Source: Cristatella mucedo (Eukaryota; Bryozoa; Phylactolaemata; Cristatellidae). From it: a stretch of DNA of 64,000 nucleotides. Location of the stretch: positions 2,039,501 through 2,103,500 of the forward strand of contig WPIO01000046.1 of NCBI GenBank assembly GCA_009760855.2, written 5' to 3'. Positions 1-11,055 of this stretch are shown piece by piece. The position numbers were made by a program, and so were the translations under genes. How positions within the stretch are numbered: the first letter of the stretch is position 1; each line of letters opens with the position of its first letter. A model generated the notes under the pieces. That model was not told where the DNA came from, ran no database searches, and saw only the letters and a list, made by a program, of their open reading frames with translations.

Positions 1-558
1 CTCCCAGTCAAGCCGCGTGTCCACTGTGAGGCTCTGTCACTCACTTTTGGGTCCCTTCGTTCTCTGGCTCCAGCTTACCTATCAGAACTATTCCCGAATC
101 ACCCTAGGCATCAAGCCATCCGTCTTTTTGAACAAATCGTTTAGCTACACCTCATATAAACCTGAAATCCTTTGGGGACCGTGCCTTCAGTTCGTATTTT
201 TCCAAACCCTGGAACTCACTCCTGACTGACGTCGCGGCATCTCATGACTAGTCACCATTTAAAAAAAAGCTCAAAAACGCACCTGCTTTTGACAGCATTT
301 GGCATGTCCTTGTGATTTGTCCTTTACGTGATTTTGCATGCTGACACTGTGCATGCTGCCACTAAAGCGGTGCAAGCTGCCATTAACCATAATTATATGT
401 TAATACTGTGCATGTTTACCATAACTATGTTATGCTCGCTGAAATTGTGCATGTTACCACTAACCCTTGGATCACGTTTCCTTTACAGAATATGTAATGT
501 GCCTTGAAAGGGATTATGTTCTCTGATGGTGCTATACAAATGCCTTATTACTATTACT
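1..558 (+). mobile_element. L2-like LINE, 3' end (old)
   Basis: Diverged copy of the C-terminal reverse-transcriptase segment (from the FKVLSL..HSLAPAYLS-equivalent region) through the 3' UTR with its GCATGCTGACACTGTGCATG-like repeats, the hairpin with AGTGCCTTGAAAGGGATTATGTTCTCT and an ATT-rich tail. Many stops. Confidence 0.75.
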
Positions 559-1239
559 CACTCTGATGTAGTACTGATATATCAAAATCTCAAATTTTGC
601 AGTATAATGTTGCCGAAAGTAGGCAGACTTGATATGAAGCAGTGGTGGTGTTCTTTTTTAAAGAGAACCGAATTCAATGCTGAGACAACAAGAAATATGC
701 CGGCTGTCATGAGCGCAATTTGACGGCAAGACTTTCTAGTGTCTGAGCAGTCACTAGGTGTGCCCGTAATTGTTTAGTTGGTTAAGTCATCATTCAATTT
801 AAGAAAATTCACTGTTATCAAAGTGCGAATCTCGGCATTACGAACTTCGAGGGAATTAAGAGAATCGGAGGATACTAAGAGACAGGAACGATCGAAGTAA
901 GGGTATATTTTTCAGCAATCTGCATAGGGGAATGAAAGTCTGGATTATGCTAGGAGATTGCATCAGCAAGAGTGAGAGTATAAATAGTGAAGAAACGTTG
1001 ACCTGTGATAGATCTTGAGGGAACAAAACATGGGCACGTTGACTGACAAAATCTGCTATTGCTTCATTTCTCTACACTTCAAAGGCTCGCAAGATTGCCG
1101 CTTACCTTTTAGATCTATGATCTGCAATCTCCCATTAAGACAGGTCCTAGACAGCAGCATTTCAATGCCAGTGATGCCCATGGGAAGCAATGGGCACTCA
1201 AACCGGATCTAAAACCCGGGGGCAGGTGATCACACTGTG
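559..1239. other. No recognisable gene
   Basis: Apart from a roughly 40-base L2-like scrap near 594-632 (reverse orientation), I see nothing assignable. It lies inside, or downstream of, the intron after TMEM145-like exon 4. Confidence 0.5.
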
Positions 1240-1362
1240 TGGCTCGGGTGGTGAGTTCTAACCCTTCAGAATGCCATCATTTATTGCCAGAGTAATCTTC
1301 CTGGTAGCTGCCAAAGCTCATCAGCTGTCATAAGTAAATGAGGCTGTTAAATCAGCTGACCT
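1240..1362 (+). mobile_element. tRNA-derived SINE, degraded
   Basis: Old copy ending in the family's AAATGAGGCTGTTAAATCAG signature; the tRNA-like head is badly eroded. Confidence 0.5.
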
Positions 1363-1691
1363 GTACCCAAGCTTAAGAAGGACACGTGCACTGATAGCTC
1401 TTTCGGAGTATTGCTTGCTCCCAATACTTCCTGTCTGTCGTGCAGTAGCTATAATCACTGCCACGGTGCCATCTACATCGTGCAAAGCAGCTATTTAGCA
1501 CAACGGAGCTGAGGCTTGATGCTCGATTCACCTCGTCAGTCAGACACCGCCAGAGTCGGCTAAGCCGACAGCCCACGTGACCGCACAAGGGCCGCGGGCA
1601 TGCCAGTGCAGCCCAGGGCTGGACGCCAAGGGGGCACACTGGGCATCGGCAGCAGTCGAGAGACGAAGCAGCCCTGCGGGCAGCTGCCCAC

Positions 1692-1889
1692 CTGCGAAGC
1701 ATTGCAGTTGTCTACCACGATGTACCACCATCTCTCTCTCATCGACTGGAACGTCCGAACACCCGAGCAGTTGTAAAACGGCATCTTGTTGACTATAACT
1801 TCATCACAGCCGGACCACACATAGTCTGGAGTGAGACTCAGTCGCTGGTTGTTGTTCGGATTCAAGACGCTCTCCTTGAACCTGCACGT
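1692..1889 (-). CDS. TMEM145: TMEM145-like exon 4 (RERWW segment)
   Basis: Residues 90-155. Contains SVLNPNNNQRLSL, DYVWSGC and TFQSMRERWWYIVVDNC. Acceptor CGCTTGCAG, donor GTGGGC, phase 0. The next exon was not found in bases 1-1691 and presumably lies outside. Confidence 0.9.
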
Positions 1890-4800
1890 CTGCAAGCGAG
1901 GTTGCCACATGTCAGATAGACCAAGACAGGGGGCCTCGGCAGGTGAGGCAGCTGCTACAGCCGCCGCCGAGCGGCAGCCAAAGGCGGCCAAAAGCCTCGC
2001 TTGTGAGGCTGTGGCCCAGCACAGAGCAAGCTGCATGCGACCACAGCACCGCATTTCCGGGACCAACGCACCGTGTCTGTCGAGTTTGGATAGACGGCTG
2101 GCCATTCATCATCGGAGTCAAAATAAAAGATCAGATTCTGCACAGCATAATCCTAGAGCAAAGAAAATTCGACGACGATGAGCTTTTGCTTTTGATCTTA
2201 GTAGCCATTTGTCCGCCCCGACCCGACCCGCACAACATGGACACAAAGTCAATGGCGGCAGGGAAAGCACATTGGCAGTGGTGAACTGAGCGTCATTGCA
2301 GTGGCTCGCACGCGCCGTTCTCGTGCCGAGATGTGGATGGCATCAATTCGTACATCCCACAGAGCCTATGTGTGGCTTTGAAGCACGACGGTGTGAATCA
2401 GCAGTCCCCGGCTGCCTGTCAATAAAAATGACCATCCTATCTCTAGTAATTAAAGCGAGAAAGTCCGTCCATTCCTCCGGCAAGCTGCAAGATGGCACAC
2501 TTTCGCCAAGTGGCAAGATGCTGCAGTGGTGTCTTCCGTGACCAGTACTTCCGGGAGCGACATGTAGTAGACGTGCAATGCATGTCTACTATGACTCAGC
2601 GAAGTGAGTCCTCAGGCAGTGATCTGATCAGATCAGATCTGATCTGATCTGATCAGATCAGAGCTGATCGTTGCAAATAGTGATGATAATATAACTGCTG
2701 TGATTATTATTATTCTTATCCATCAGGTTCTTGGCAAGGCAATCAAGGTTAGGCTGCAATCAAAACAGTTTATTGAACGCTTTAAAACACCTCCATTGCC
2801 AGCTATGAAAAAACCATCACTAGTCTCGAAGAGCGTTGAAGTAGTGCAGCATTTGCATGGAGAGCCGGTAATGCTTTGATCAAATCGACTGAAGGAATAT
2901 TATCCCTTTAAGCTGCCAATGAAGAACCAAGCAGTTACAGAACGTTTGCTGCCAGATGAGGGCAGGTGAAAACTCACGTTAAAGCGATCAAGCACTCAAT
3001 GACGAGACTAGCATCATTAGGAGCCATGATAGCCCAGATGCAAGGTGCAAGGTGTTCACGGCCGAGGTTCGAATCCTGTTGTGAGCGATCCCTTATTTCC
3101 AACTGCAACCAGTGATGGTGGTGGTTAAGGCTCCTCTGCTTTTATACAAATGAGGCTGTTAAATGGGCTTATAAATGTATTATCATTATTAATATTACTA
3201 TCCTGATTGTGAGGCATGGTGCGCTCGGAAGAGAACTTTCGAGAATGTCATCAGGTTGCTGGTTCAATTCCTTGGCGGGAGAAATGCTTCGACCGACATG
3301 CCCCAGCATGCGACCTAGCACTCATTGCCAATGCAGTAACGCAGGCGGGGGGGGCAGGCACAGACAACATTCACTCTGTTCGGCTTGCGCGCGCATGCAC
3401 GGAACATCATCGAAACCGACCTTGGGGTAGGCTATCTCATAGGACATCTGTCCGACTTCGGAGAGAAAGCAAAACCTGGTCACGAATTTCCAGTTCTACA
3501 ACGACAGCAGCAAGTTACGACAACGACCAGCTAGCTCAGCTGCAGCAGCGAGCTGGTTTGCAGCCGAGTGCAAGCACCCGACACGAATGCTAAGAGGGCG
3601 TGCTGTGAGGGTGCATGCGTAGTAGGCACGTGCAGAGCAACTCTCCGCGAAGCCAGGGAAGCAGCACTGGCCAGCAGCAAAGAGGGGTAGGGCGAATGGG
3701 TGGGCCCGCAGGGGGTGGGCCCGCAGGGATGGGGCTGCAGGGGGTGGCCCGCAGGGGGTGGCCCCGCAGGGTGGGGCCGCAGGGGGTGGGCCGCAGGGGG
3801 TGGGCCGCCGGGGGTGGGCGGCATAGAGGGCTCAGAGGACGAGAAAGGAGTGGTGAGGAAAGCCAACACTAGCTAGCCGGCTTTAATCGTGTTCCGGATT
3901 TCGGTGGCAATGCTCGGGTAGCTAGTACACTCAGCAAAGGCTGTACGACCACCATCTACAGTGACGACCATTTTGTTTCTTCAGGAACTTTTCAGATTGT
4001 TGCTATTTGCAAGTACGGCAAATTTCGGTGAGGCTTGGCATCCAGAACAGAGCAAAACTGCTGGTTTCCAAATGAAAGCTGCGACTGCATGGACTAAATT
4101 GACTAGGTGTGCTACCAGCCATTCGTGCCATGGACGTGCATGCGACGTGCATCACGACGTGCACCACGGACGTGCATCACCGTTAGCTGCGACAGCTGTC
4201 GCAGCTAACAGTGAGACGAGATGTGTTGGGAAGCATGAATTTGGCTCGGAGCCAGGGCTCGGTGCTCAGCGCTCTGCAGTCTCGATGCCTTGCCTCAGTT
4301 TCGGGCGCCCATACCGAACACCACACACTACATGCTCCGATGTGGTTGACTTGGCATTTGACAGCTGTGAGCTGTGGACTGGGTGATGCAACTGTGTTCA
4401 TCACCCAAGATAAAATCCGCTGCATGCCATAATGAATACAACGACGAGTCTGCATTCTAATTGCTCGTTTACGTCTAAAAAGCTTTAAGTGCAAACTCGT
4501 TAGCACAACATCTGCCAGGCAGTGATTTGCAGCAAGGTCATGCCATCGGCAAGGATTCAGCCGAAACAAAAGTTGTCCACGAGAGCGAGAGCGCAAGAGA
4601 CAGAAAAGTGTGTCCTGATAGGAAGTGACACGTGACACCGGGTTGCAACCAGCCACCAGCTGTTAGCTGCGAGAAATATTGAAGCTTCAAGTAGGAAGCA
4701 CCAATTCAGTAGACTTGCACAGGCTGAGCATGCCAAAAATGTATGCTGGTGACAGTGCAGACTTCGGTAAGCTGCGACTGCCGGCCGTTGCCCAACTGGC

Positions 4801-7800
4801 CAAGAAACGGCTGGGCGATGAGAGGTCCGACCATCTCTGCACGACTGCAGAGGATTCGCCTGCTAGCAGTAGCCGATGCCTTATGCCAGTGTCTGCGGCA
4901 CAGGAGGTACTGACTTTCGAGGGAGGTGAAGGGAGGAAGGCTCCTTCCCCACCTCCCTCGAAAGTAAATTGTACTTCTTCTCACAAGCAGATTTTTAGCA
5001 GATGCAAGATCTTTTAGCAGATGCAAGAGTGACCTCGGTGCTTCAGCTAATGCTTCAGCTGCTTGAGCCTCGCTGTGCTGGGGCCACGATAGCCCACAAG
5101 GTAAGGTGCTCCCTCTCCACGATTGAGGTCGTGGGTTCGAATCCTGCAATGGGGTATCCTTCATCGCCAACTGCAAGCGGTGGAGACAGCCGATATGGCT
5201 CTTCTGTTGCTATACAAATGAGGCTGTTAAATCAGCTAATATTTCTGTTGCCGTTGTAGCAGGATGTCTGTAGCATGATTCCTCTGAGCAAAGTTCAGGG
5301 CCAATAAAGACTAGGGTAGAAGGCTCGAGTAAACCAGAAGCCATGGCCGAGGCACTAGTCACGGCTTAGCAAATAGCTAAGACAATTGCCGTTGAGCCTC
5401 TCTTGGTACGATGGAATGTGGCAAGCAGGGTGACACACTACTGGATTGCAATGGAGTGAGAATGCTGGCAAAAACGAGTGGACATGCAAAAGGCAGTTAC
5501 ACCTAAAATTCTTCTGAAATAGACGAAAGGAATCAGCATTGCAAATCGTCTTGTCGTTGCCTGGCAGCCTGTTGCTGATAGCCGGTTATTTCCGATTACA
5601 CTTCATCAACCCATTGACTCAAGAAAACCAACAACCAGGCTCGATCAGAAAAGGCCGGCTCATCTCATTCCCGTTGGTGCACACTGGAACTGCAGCCACT
5701 GGTAAGTTGCAGCGCTAAGGAAATGATGCTAAGATATAAATATGTAAATATAAATGAATAGATGCTAAGCGGCCGCCAGGGCTTGCCACGTGGTTAAGCT
5801 GCACGGCAGAGCCGGCAGAGGCACTGCCGGCTCTGCCGTGGTGGTCTTAGAAGGGGGAAGTATCCTGAGGGTGCTGCTGCACTCACTTCCTCTCTGGTGA
5901 CCCACGGAGGCATATCCGTGGTGAACCTCCTCCCCCTCCCTCCCCTCCACCGGAAAAAAACGAGTACCATCGGCTTGCTTGGCCATCCGTCGACCCGAGC
6001 TTCTACTGGCAGCCGTGGCTCCTCGTTGGTAAAGAAGTGCGGCGCACAAAGGTGAACCCACGGCTGGACTGATGTTGGTCAAACACTGCAAAAATTCTAA
6101 CAGCTTTCAGCCTACTTCCTTTTGGCAAGAGTGAGACCTTGTTCGCTGGTTTTAAGAGTCGATATGTGGACACGTAGCATGCGGCACGAGTCCCGCCACC
6201 ATCTTGCAGCGCCCCTACATCTCGAGCCTGACATGCAGCCGTCAAGTGTCGGCATGCTGCACTACGGTGAGCAAGCATGAGCTCTCAGCCTCGTGCTGCT
6301 CCTGATACGAGCAGCACGAGGCTGAGAAGCTGCCGCTGCTGCTGCCGCTGCTGCTGCCGCATGCCTTGCACTAGGCAGGGAAAAGGTGCAGAGCAGGAGG
6401 CAGCAGCTGTTCCATTCCTCCGCTTAAAGACCGTTGGCGACAGAAGCTTTAGCTCTGCAGTTCCTAGACTGTGGAACTCGCTTCCACAGTTCTTACAAAA
6501 GGACAACTACTCTCCTGCGTCAGACTAATGGCACATCCTTTTCATCAGATCCTTTCCAGCGGTTCTGAGCTGCTACTTCCACGCTACTCACTACCTCAAC
6601 TGCTCTCCCGACTCTGCTATGCTTTCCACCTTCCCTTTGTTGCCTGAGATGAAGTCTTTTGGCTACCGAATGCGTACCGAAAGCCGCTTAGGCTGTGAGT
6701 GCGCTAAACAAAACTCTCCTGCGTAACATACATCCACATAGTCTTTATGGATTTGTGGATTTACAGTGACGAGATCCATTACGTGGTGGTGGCAGTCGGA
6801 CGGGCTAGGCTGCCGAACGTTACGAGCATGGCTTTCGTCCCAACTCCACTTCCTCACGCCTGAGCAGTATTCCTGGCCGCTCATGTAGTTTTCGAAAAGC
6901 TGTCCAGCTGGCAGCGTTCTCACCACCAGACTCAGCCTGTCATACGCGAGCCTCGGCCGTGACTCGGCCCTGACATTCTCGTCTCCTGCACTGGTGCCCT
7001 GGCAAATGCAATGGCAGCCAATCAAAGAAGCTTCGGAAGCTGAAGTTTGTTGCTCCTCTCCCATAGCTGCAAAGATAACGACGTTTAGCAGCTACGTGTC
7101 ATTTCTTCGTCTCACGAACTCTATTAAGTGGCTCCCTGCTGTAATATAACTCTGAGTTGCAGTCGTTTGTTTATTCGCGCATCTTCATTAATAATAAAAT
7201 TGGCATTCAGATGAGAGACTGTCCGAGTCTCACAGAGTTATATATAAAAATGACGAACTACAATTACGGTGCCACGTGGCCTCACCAAATTATGGTGCCA
7301 CGACTGCTATTTCAGCAAGTCGCTTTCTATTGGACCGGTCTTCGATCTCCCGCAAGAGTCGAGATCGATCTAGAGTCTTCACTCTTCCGGTTCGCCTGCA
7401 TCGCCGCGGCATCGACAGCCGCGAGCATGCTATGGTGGGCCTGACTTCCTCCTACTTTCAAGCTTCGGCGAAAGCACGACGCCCAGCGCTGACACCGCAG
7501 CCGCCGAGGACGACGGCGCAGCCTTTCGCTTCCTGCGTTCATTGGTCCGCGTATAATTTTCGTCTGCGATCAACCGTGCCGGCGGCATTCAGTGGGGCCC
7601 GAGTGACGACAGAGTGTACCGAGATGACTTCGCTCTCGTAGCAACAAGCGACCGTGACTAGGCTAGCTGATGGTAATTGTTTTAGGCTGTAGACCAGTGG
7701 ACTGCGAAAGGCGGCCTCTGCGATATGCCGCGAGTGCCTTCGACGCGGGAGTAAGATTGCATTTTCGCTGCACTTTGCCAATTTAGCCGGCGGCGATTTT

Positions 7801-9052
7801 AATTAAATAGCTCCGCACAGCCGATCGCACTAAGAAGTTTGATTGCAGCAATAAATTCGCACGTTCATTGCAAGACTACTAGACAAGGAACTCCAACACC
7901 ACTCGCACGCCAGGAACGATCGGCCAGGAACGACCGGCCGTAGCTGCCTTTCCTTCAGCCCGCTCGACAGCCCTGCTACTGTCGAAATCGGACGCTTGCA
8001 CGAAGGCTGCAATCCGTTCGATTCTTCCGCTCGGAGTTGGGGCAATTGTAAGAGTTACTAGTCGGCAAGCAATGCACTGCTTTGACGTCGGTGAGGCCTT
8101 CACGAGGTCTTTCAGCCAGTCAAATTTCCTCTATCAACTTGGCCAATCAAATCGCCAGTCTATCTAACGTCTTCCCACAGGCCTCCTTGTGCGGAGGTCG
8201 TTCGCGCTTCGTTTGTATTGCTTCGCACAGCAGCGCCACCGCCGCCATTGACGCCGTATCGCGGCAATGCAGCTTCATTCGCGGACCTCGACGCCACCTT
8301 TCGCTTGCATCACACGCTAGAGGAGCAAAACCGGAGCGTTTAATTTTCAGCGGGGAAAAAATTCGCTCCGCTAGTCTGAGGCGCGAGCTGTATATTACCA
8401 ACTATTCACAGCCTGCCGATGTAAGCGGGTTGAAATACCCTAAGGATTTAATTTTCAGAGACAATTGGAACTGCTGTACCAGCTAATCTCTACTTTAGCC
8501 TGTGTCTTAGCGCACCAACCAGGTGCTCGAAGTTACTACGCTGGTCGAAGGTTCGAGACTAACAGCAAGCAATTCCATATTTCCAACTAAACTAGGCGTG
8601 AAAACCGCATGACTCATCTACTGCTATGCAAACGAGGCTGCTGGATCAGCCAATCTTCTGCTTTTAAATATCCATAACGACTGTTCGACAGGGCGCACGC
8701 TCTCAGCTCTGTAGACGACGGTCTCCCCCGACGTCGTATTACTCTATGGAGCAACCGAAGCTTGCATGCTAATACATTAATCTTGCTTCACTGGCAGCGT
8801 TAAAGGCTGATAAAACTACTAACAGTCACAAAAGAAAAGACAGGCACCGCAATTGCAGAAACCGTCTGTTCCAGGCTCGCAATTAGCATTGAGAAATAAA
8901 CATTGAGAAAATATAAAGCTTTCCATTTAAAAAATACTTACGTCTTTTGTTTGTAACGTGCCTGAGACCACAAGTCCGTGACTTGGGCAAATAGCCGTCC
9001 CCAAGATAATAAGCAGACACCCCAAGGCCGAACGACACACTACGGCGGCCAT
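1692..9052 (-). CDS. TMEM145: TMEM145/GPR180-like transmembrane protein, 5' part (partial)
   Basis: Four joined exons (9052-8942, 3495-3421, 2152-2072, 1889-1692) give 155 residues, all phase 0; the gene runs off the left end. Residues 1-27 form a signal peptide, and the rest is the extracellular domain of the TMEM145/GPR180/TMEM87-related group: NWKFVTRFCFLSE at 38-50, IFYFDSDDEWPAVYP at 70-84, and the cysteine-rich segment ending TFQSMRERWWYIVVDNC, whose RERWW is diagnostic of TMEM145 and GPR180. The order and spacing match TMEM145 best. Known for the group: seven-transmembrane proteins with a Golgi-dynamics (GOLD)-like ectodomain, mostly of unclear function. The seven-membrane-helix part lies outside the window. 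Possible N-glycosylation sites: NST, NCS and NAS. Intron 1 (3496-8941) is rich in hairpins and a G-rich minisatellite. Confidence 0.88.
2072..2152 (-). CDS. TMEM145: TMEM145-like exon 3
   Basis: Residues 63-89, DYAVQNLIFYFDSDDEWPAV then YPNSTDT. The W-PAVY motif is conserved in the family. Acceptor TTTGCTCTAG, donor GTGCGT, phase 0. Confidence 0.88.
2621..2669. repeat. (GATCW)n palindromic microsatellite
   Basis: About nine GATC tetramers in a row, each separated by A or T, so the block is largely self-complementary. It lies in TMEM145-like intron 2. Confidence 0.85.
3021..3172 (+). mobile_element. tRNA-derived SINE
   Basis: Box-B-like GAGGTTCGAATCC at the head, a central CTGCAACC..GTGATGGTGGTGGTTAAGG block and the AAATGAGGCTGTTAAATG tail. 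Confidence 0.75.
3421..3495 (-). CDS. TMEM145: TMEM145-like exon 2
   Basis: Residues 38-62, NWKFVTRFCFLSEVGQMSYE then IAYPK, equivalent to DWVFLTRFCFLSDYG in vertebrate TMEM145. Acceptor GTTGTAG. The donor is an unusual GTCGGT, but the phase and the YP-K/D-Y-A-V-QN junction fit only here. Confidence 0.85.
3698..3822. repeat. G-rich minisatellite
   Basis: Roughly eight imperfect 15-17 base units of the form GGGGTGGGCCGCAG. Its many G runs on the plus strand could form G-quadruplexes. Lies in TMEM145-like intron 1, 200 bases upstream (in gene sense) of exon 2. Confidence 0.85.
4182..4209. repeat. Perfect 28-base palindrome
   Basis: GTTAGCTGCGACAG followed immediately by its exact reverse complement, with no loop. 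It is preceded by three or four GACGTGCATCAC-like 12-13 base units (4134-4180). Confidence 0.95.
4913..4965. repeat. Perfect stem-loop, 16-base arms
   Basis: ACTTTCGAGGGAGGTG (4913-4928) pairs with 4950-4965; the 21-base loop contains a further GGAAGG/CCTTCC pair. Confidence 0.93.
5085..5242 (+). mobile_element. tRNA-derived SINE
   Basis: Good copy: GTCGTGGGTTCGAATCCTGC box B, central ACTGCAAGCGGTGG block, CTATACAAATGAGGCTGTTA tail. Confidence 0.85.
5802..5840. repeat. Perfect stem-loop, 17-base arms
   Basis: CACGGCAGAGCCGGCAG, loop AGGCA, then the exact reverse complement. Very GC-rich, so the hairpin would be stable. Confidence 0.95.
6284..6326. repeat. Perfect stem-loop, 18-base arms
   Basis: CTCAGCCTCGTGCTGCTC, loop CTGATAC, then the exact reverse complement. 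Followed at 6329-6360 by a GCTGCTGCC triplet-type repeat. Confidence 0.95.
6408..6775 (+). mobile_element. Second LINE family, 3' end
   Basis: The start reads KTVGDRSFSSAVPRLWNSLP, the C-terminal motif of an L2/CR1-type reverse transcriptase, then a 3' UTR that recurs at 30525-30850, 52540-53045 and 53285-53600. Confidence 0.8.
6776..8514. other. TMEM145-like intron 1, no recognisable element
   Basis: GC-richer than the rest (7260-8300) with short ORFs on both strands but no domain, splice-consistent exon or repeat that I can name. Confidence 0.4.
8515..8657 (+). mobile_element. tRNA-derived SINE, diverged
   Basis: CTACTGCTATGCAAACGAGG and CTGCTGGATCAGCC match the family's 3' end; the head is eroded. 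Confidence 0.55.
8942..9052 (-). CDS. TMEM145: TMEM145-like exon 1 (signal peptide)
   Basis: Residues 1-37. MAAVVCRSALGCLLIILGTA is a typical cleavable signal sequence, followed by LVVSGTLQTKD. The ATG at 9052 is in a good context (A at -3, G at +4). The open frame continues upstream but without an ATG that would fit, and an extension would bury the signal peptide. Donor GTAAGT. Confidence 0.85.
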
Positions 9053-9825
9053 GTTAAAGAGCTGACTCCTGAGGTTGCTTAGTAGCCATGACCGGAAGCA
9101 GTTACTTTGACCAGTCCAGGGACGAGCCGGCTGGCGCTCAGCTAGGATCGCACCCACCGCCGAAGGGCTTATTGCGCTTGCTTACATCCCGTGAAAGAAG
9201 TCCAAGAAAACAAGCGCGCAAAGTGTCGCATGGGACCACATATTTTTTACCGTAGGGACTTGCGGCATTCGTACGAAGGGTCACGAACGTAAGCGAAACA
9301 TTCGCCACCCCCACTACACTGACAAGTGAATAGTTGGCGCTGCGAGTATACCAGCGAGCTATCGCGAACGATACCGAACACCCTTGCTGCTTAGGTCTAA
9401 CCTCGAAATGTTGTGTTTGTACAATTCCGTTTGTGTCCTGGGCTGTGAAGTATTTAAGAATTAGTGCACATGCGAGTTAGTATGAGAACAAATGGTATCT
9501 CTTAAGCGACTAGATTGTTTAGACAGGGGTACTACACCCAAATTTATAATAAGATAATGACGATGATGAGGATGAGGAGGAGGTAGGGGTGGGCTTTGCT
9601 GCTGCTGTCACTTCTCACCTTGGAATCAACGGTGGTCAGGTAGTCGACTTGCAAGTCAGCAACGGTCACCTGTATCTTCCCAACCGCCTGCGCGGCATCG
9701 GCGTGCAGCAGGATCTTGGGCTGCAGCCGCAGCCTTCCTGACGGCGGTGCTGTTGCTGCTGCCGCTCGATCGCTCTAACTTTGCGCACACTTTCTGCACC
9801 TGGAAATTTGTAATACATTTGTATC
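9053..9825. other. Upstream region of the TMEM145-like gene
   Basis: Should contain the promoter and 5' UTR of the minus-strand gene starting at 9052. No TATA box stands out; no gene seen. Confidence 0.35.
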
Positions 9826-10067
9826 CACGCATTTGTGAGATGCCGTCTCGACTTCTATAACTCACTGCTTGCTGGTCTACCTGCCGATAAAATATGGCGC
9901 CTAAGGTTGAAGCAAAACTCGGCAGGTAGGCTTATCTGTCATGAGTGTCACGGTTGCCATGTAGCATGGGTTGTCGCCGACCTGCTCTGGCTCACAATCA
10001 AGCAGAGCATCGACATCAAGGTTCTGTCATTTTTAAGACCCTTCATTCTCTGGCTCCAGCCTGGAAA
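9826..10067 (+). mobile_element. L2-like LINE fragment (RT C-terminal region)
   Basis: Encodes CRLDFYNSLLAGLPADKIW and on, a diverged copy of the SRLDFCNSLLTGLPA segment seen in the better copies. It stops where a SINE begins. Confidence 0.75.
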
Positions 10068-10243
10068 AACACGAGCTGATTTAACAGCCTTTTTTGTATA
10101 GTGACAGAAGAGCCTTTAAGGCTATCACCACCGCTTGCAGTGGCAACAAAGAATCGCCCACCGCAGGATTCGAACTCACGACCTCAAACAACCGCCCACC
10201 TATTAGAACTACTCACCCATCCGGCTAGCCATCACACCACCCT
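10068..10243 (-). mobile_element. tRNA-derived SINE
   Basis: Reverse copy: GAGCTGATTTAACAGCC, the CACCGCTTGCAGTGG centre and the box-B complement GCAGGATTCGAACTC. Confidence 0.85.
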
Positions 10244-10535
10244 TTTTTTCTGAATCGCATCTTATAGCTGTGCCCAAGTGAGCTACAGCAGCCTAAGGAT
10301 GCGGTACTGTAATTCGGCCAGCCGATGGTCACCGGATGGGCCATGGCTGACCTACGACGCCGGGCCGGACTACCCCTGATTTCAGCTTATTTGGCAGTCG
10401 GTTAGTCTGTTGGTTAGTCGGATGTTTGTTACCCGACGTTCGGACACGAGGGGGGCTGGTAGTGAGTGTCCGCAGTATCCACATTCCGAAAGATGAATAG
10501 CTGGCTGCTCGTCGATCGAGCAGTTCAAAAATATT

Positions 10536-11055
10536 AACAATAATAATAATAATGCACTTGATAAAGCGCCCTCAGAGAACTCAATCTCTTCCTAGGCGCT
10601 TTGCATTTGCTGCAAAGGCAAACGCGATTGAATTGTGAGTAATATCATGCTTGATAAACAACATGAACGACGTGGTTAGGGGTGACATGCACAGGGTCAG
10701 CATGCAAATGTAGTTAGTGGCAGCATGCACAGTGTCAGCACGCATGCGCACATAAAGGACGAATTACAGGAACCCACTAAATGCTGTCCTAAATAGGTGT
10801 GTTTTTAAGTTCTTTTTGAATGTGGTTAAGTCAGGGGATATTGTGACGCAAGTCGGGAGGGAGTTCCAGGCTTTGGGAGCATACGAACTAAATGCACGGT
10901 CTCCAAAGGATTTGAGGTTTGTACGAGGTATTTGTTTACCGTTGGATTCCGAAAAGCGGGAGGTACGATGCTTTGCCTGGTGGGGGAGTAGATCTGAGAG
11001 ATAGGCTGGAGCCTAAGAATGAAGTGACCTAAAAGTGAGCGACAAAACTTTGAAA
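10536..11055 (-). mobile_element. L2-like LINE, 3' end
   Basis: Starts (left) with the AAT tail and the complement of the hairpin GCGCCCTCAGAGAACTCAAT, then the 3' UTR and the reverse-transcriptase C terminus. 5' truncated. Confidence 0.88.

Noticed and set aside
1560-2105. 181-residue minus-strand frame as one protein
   Set aside because: Only 1692-1889 is the TMEM145-like exon; the rest is intron 3 and the following intron read through. Splice sites and the separate exon at 2072-2152 show this.
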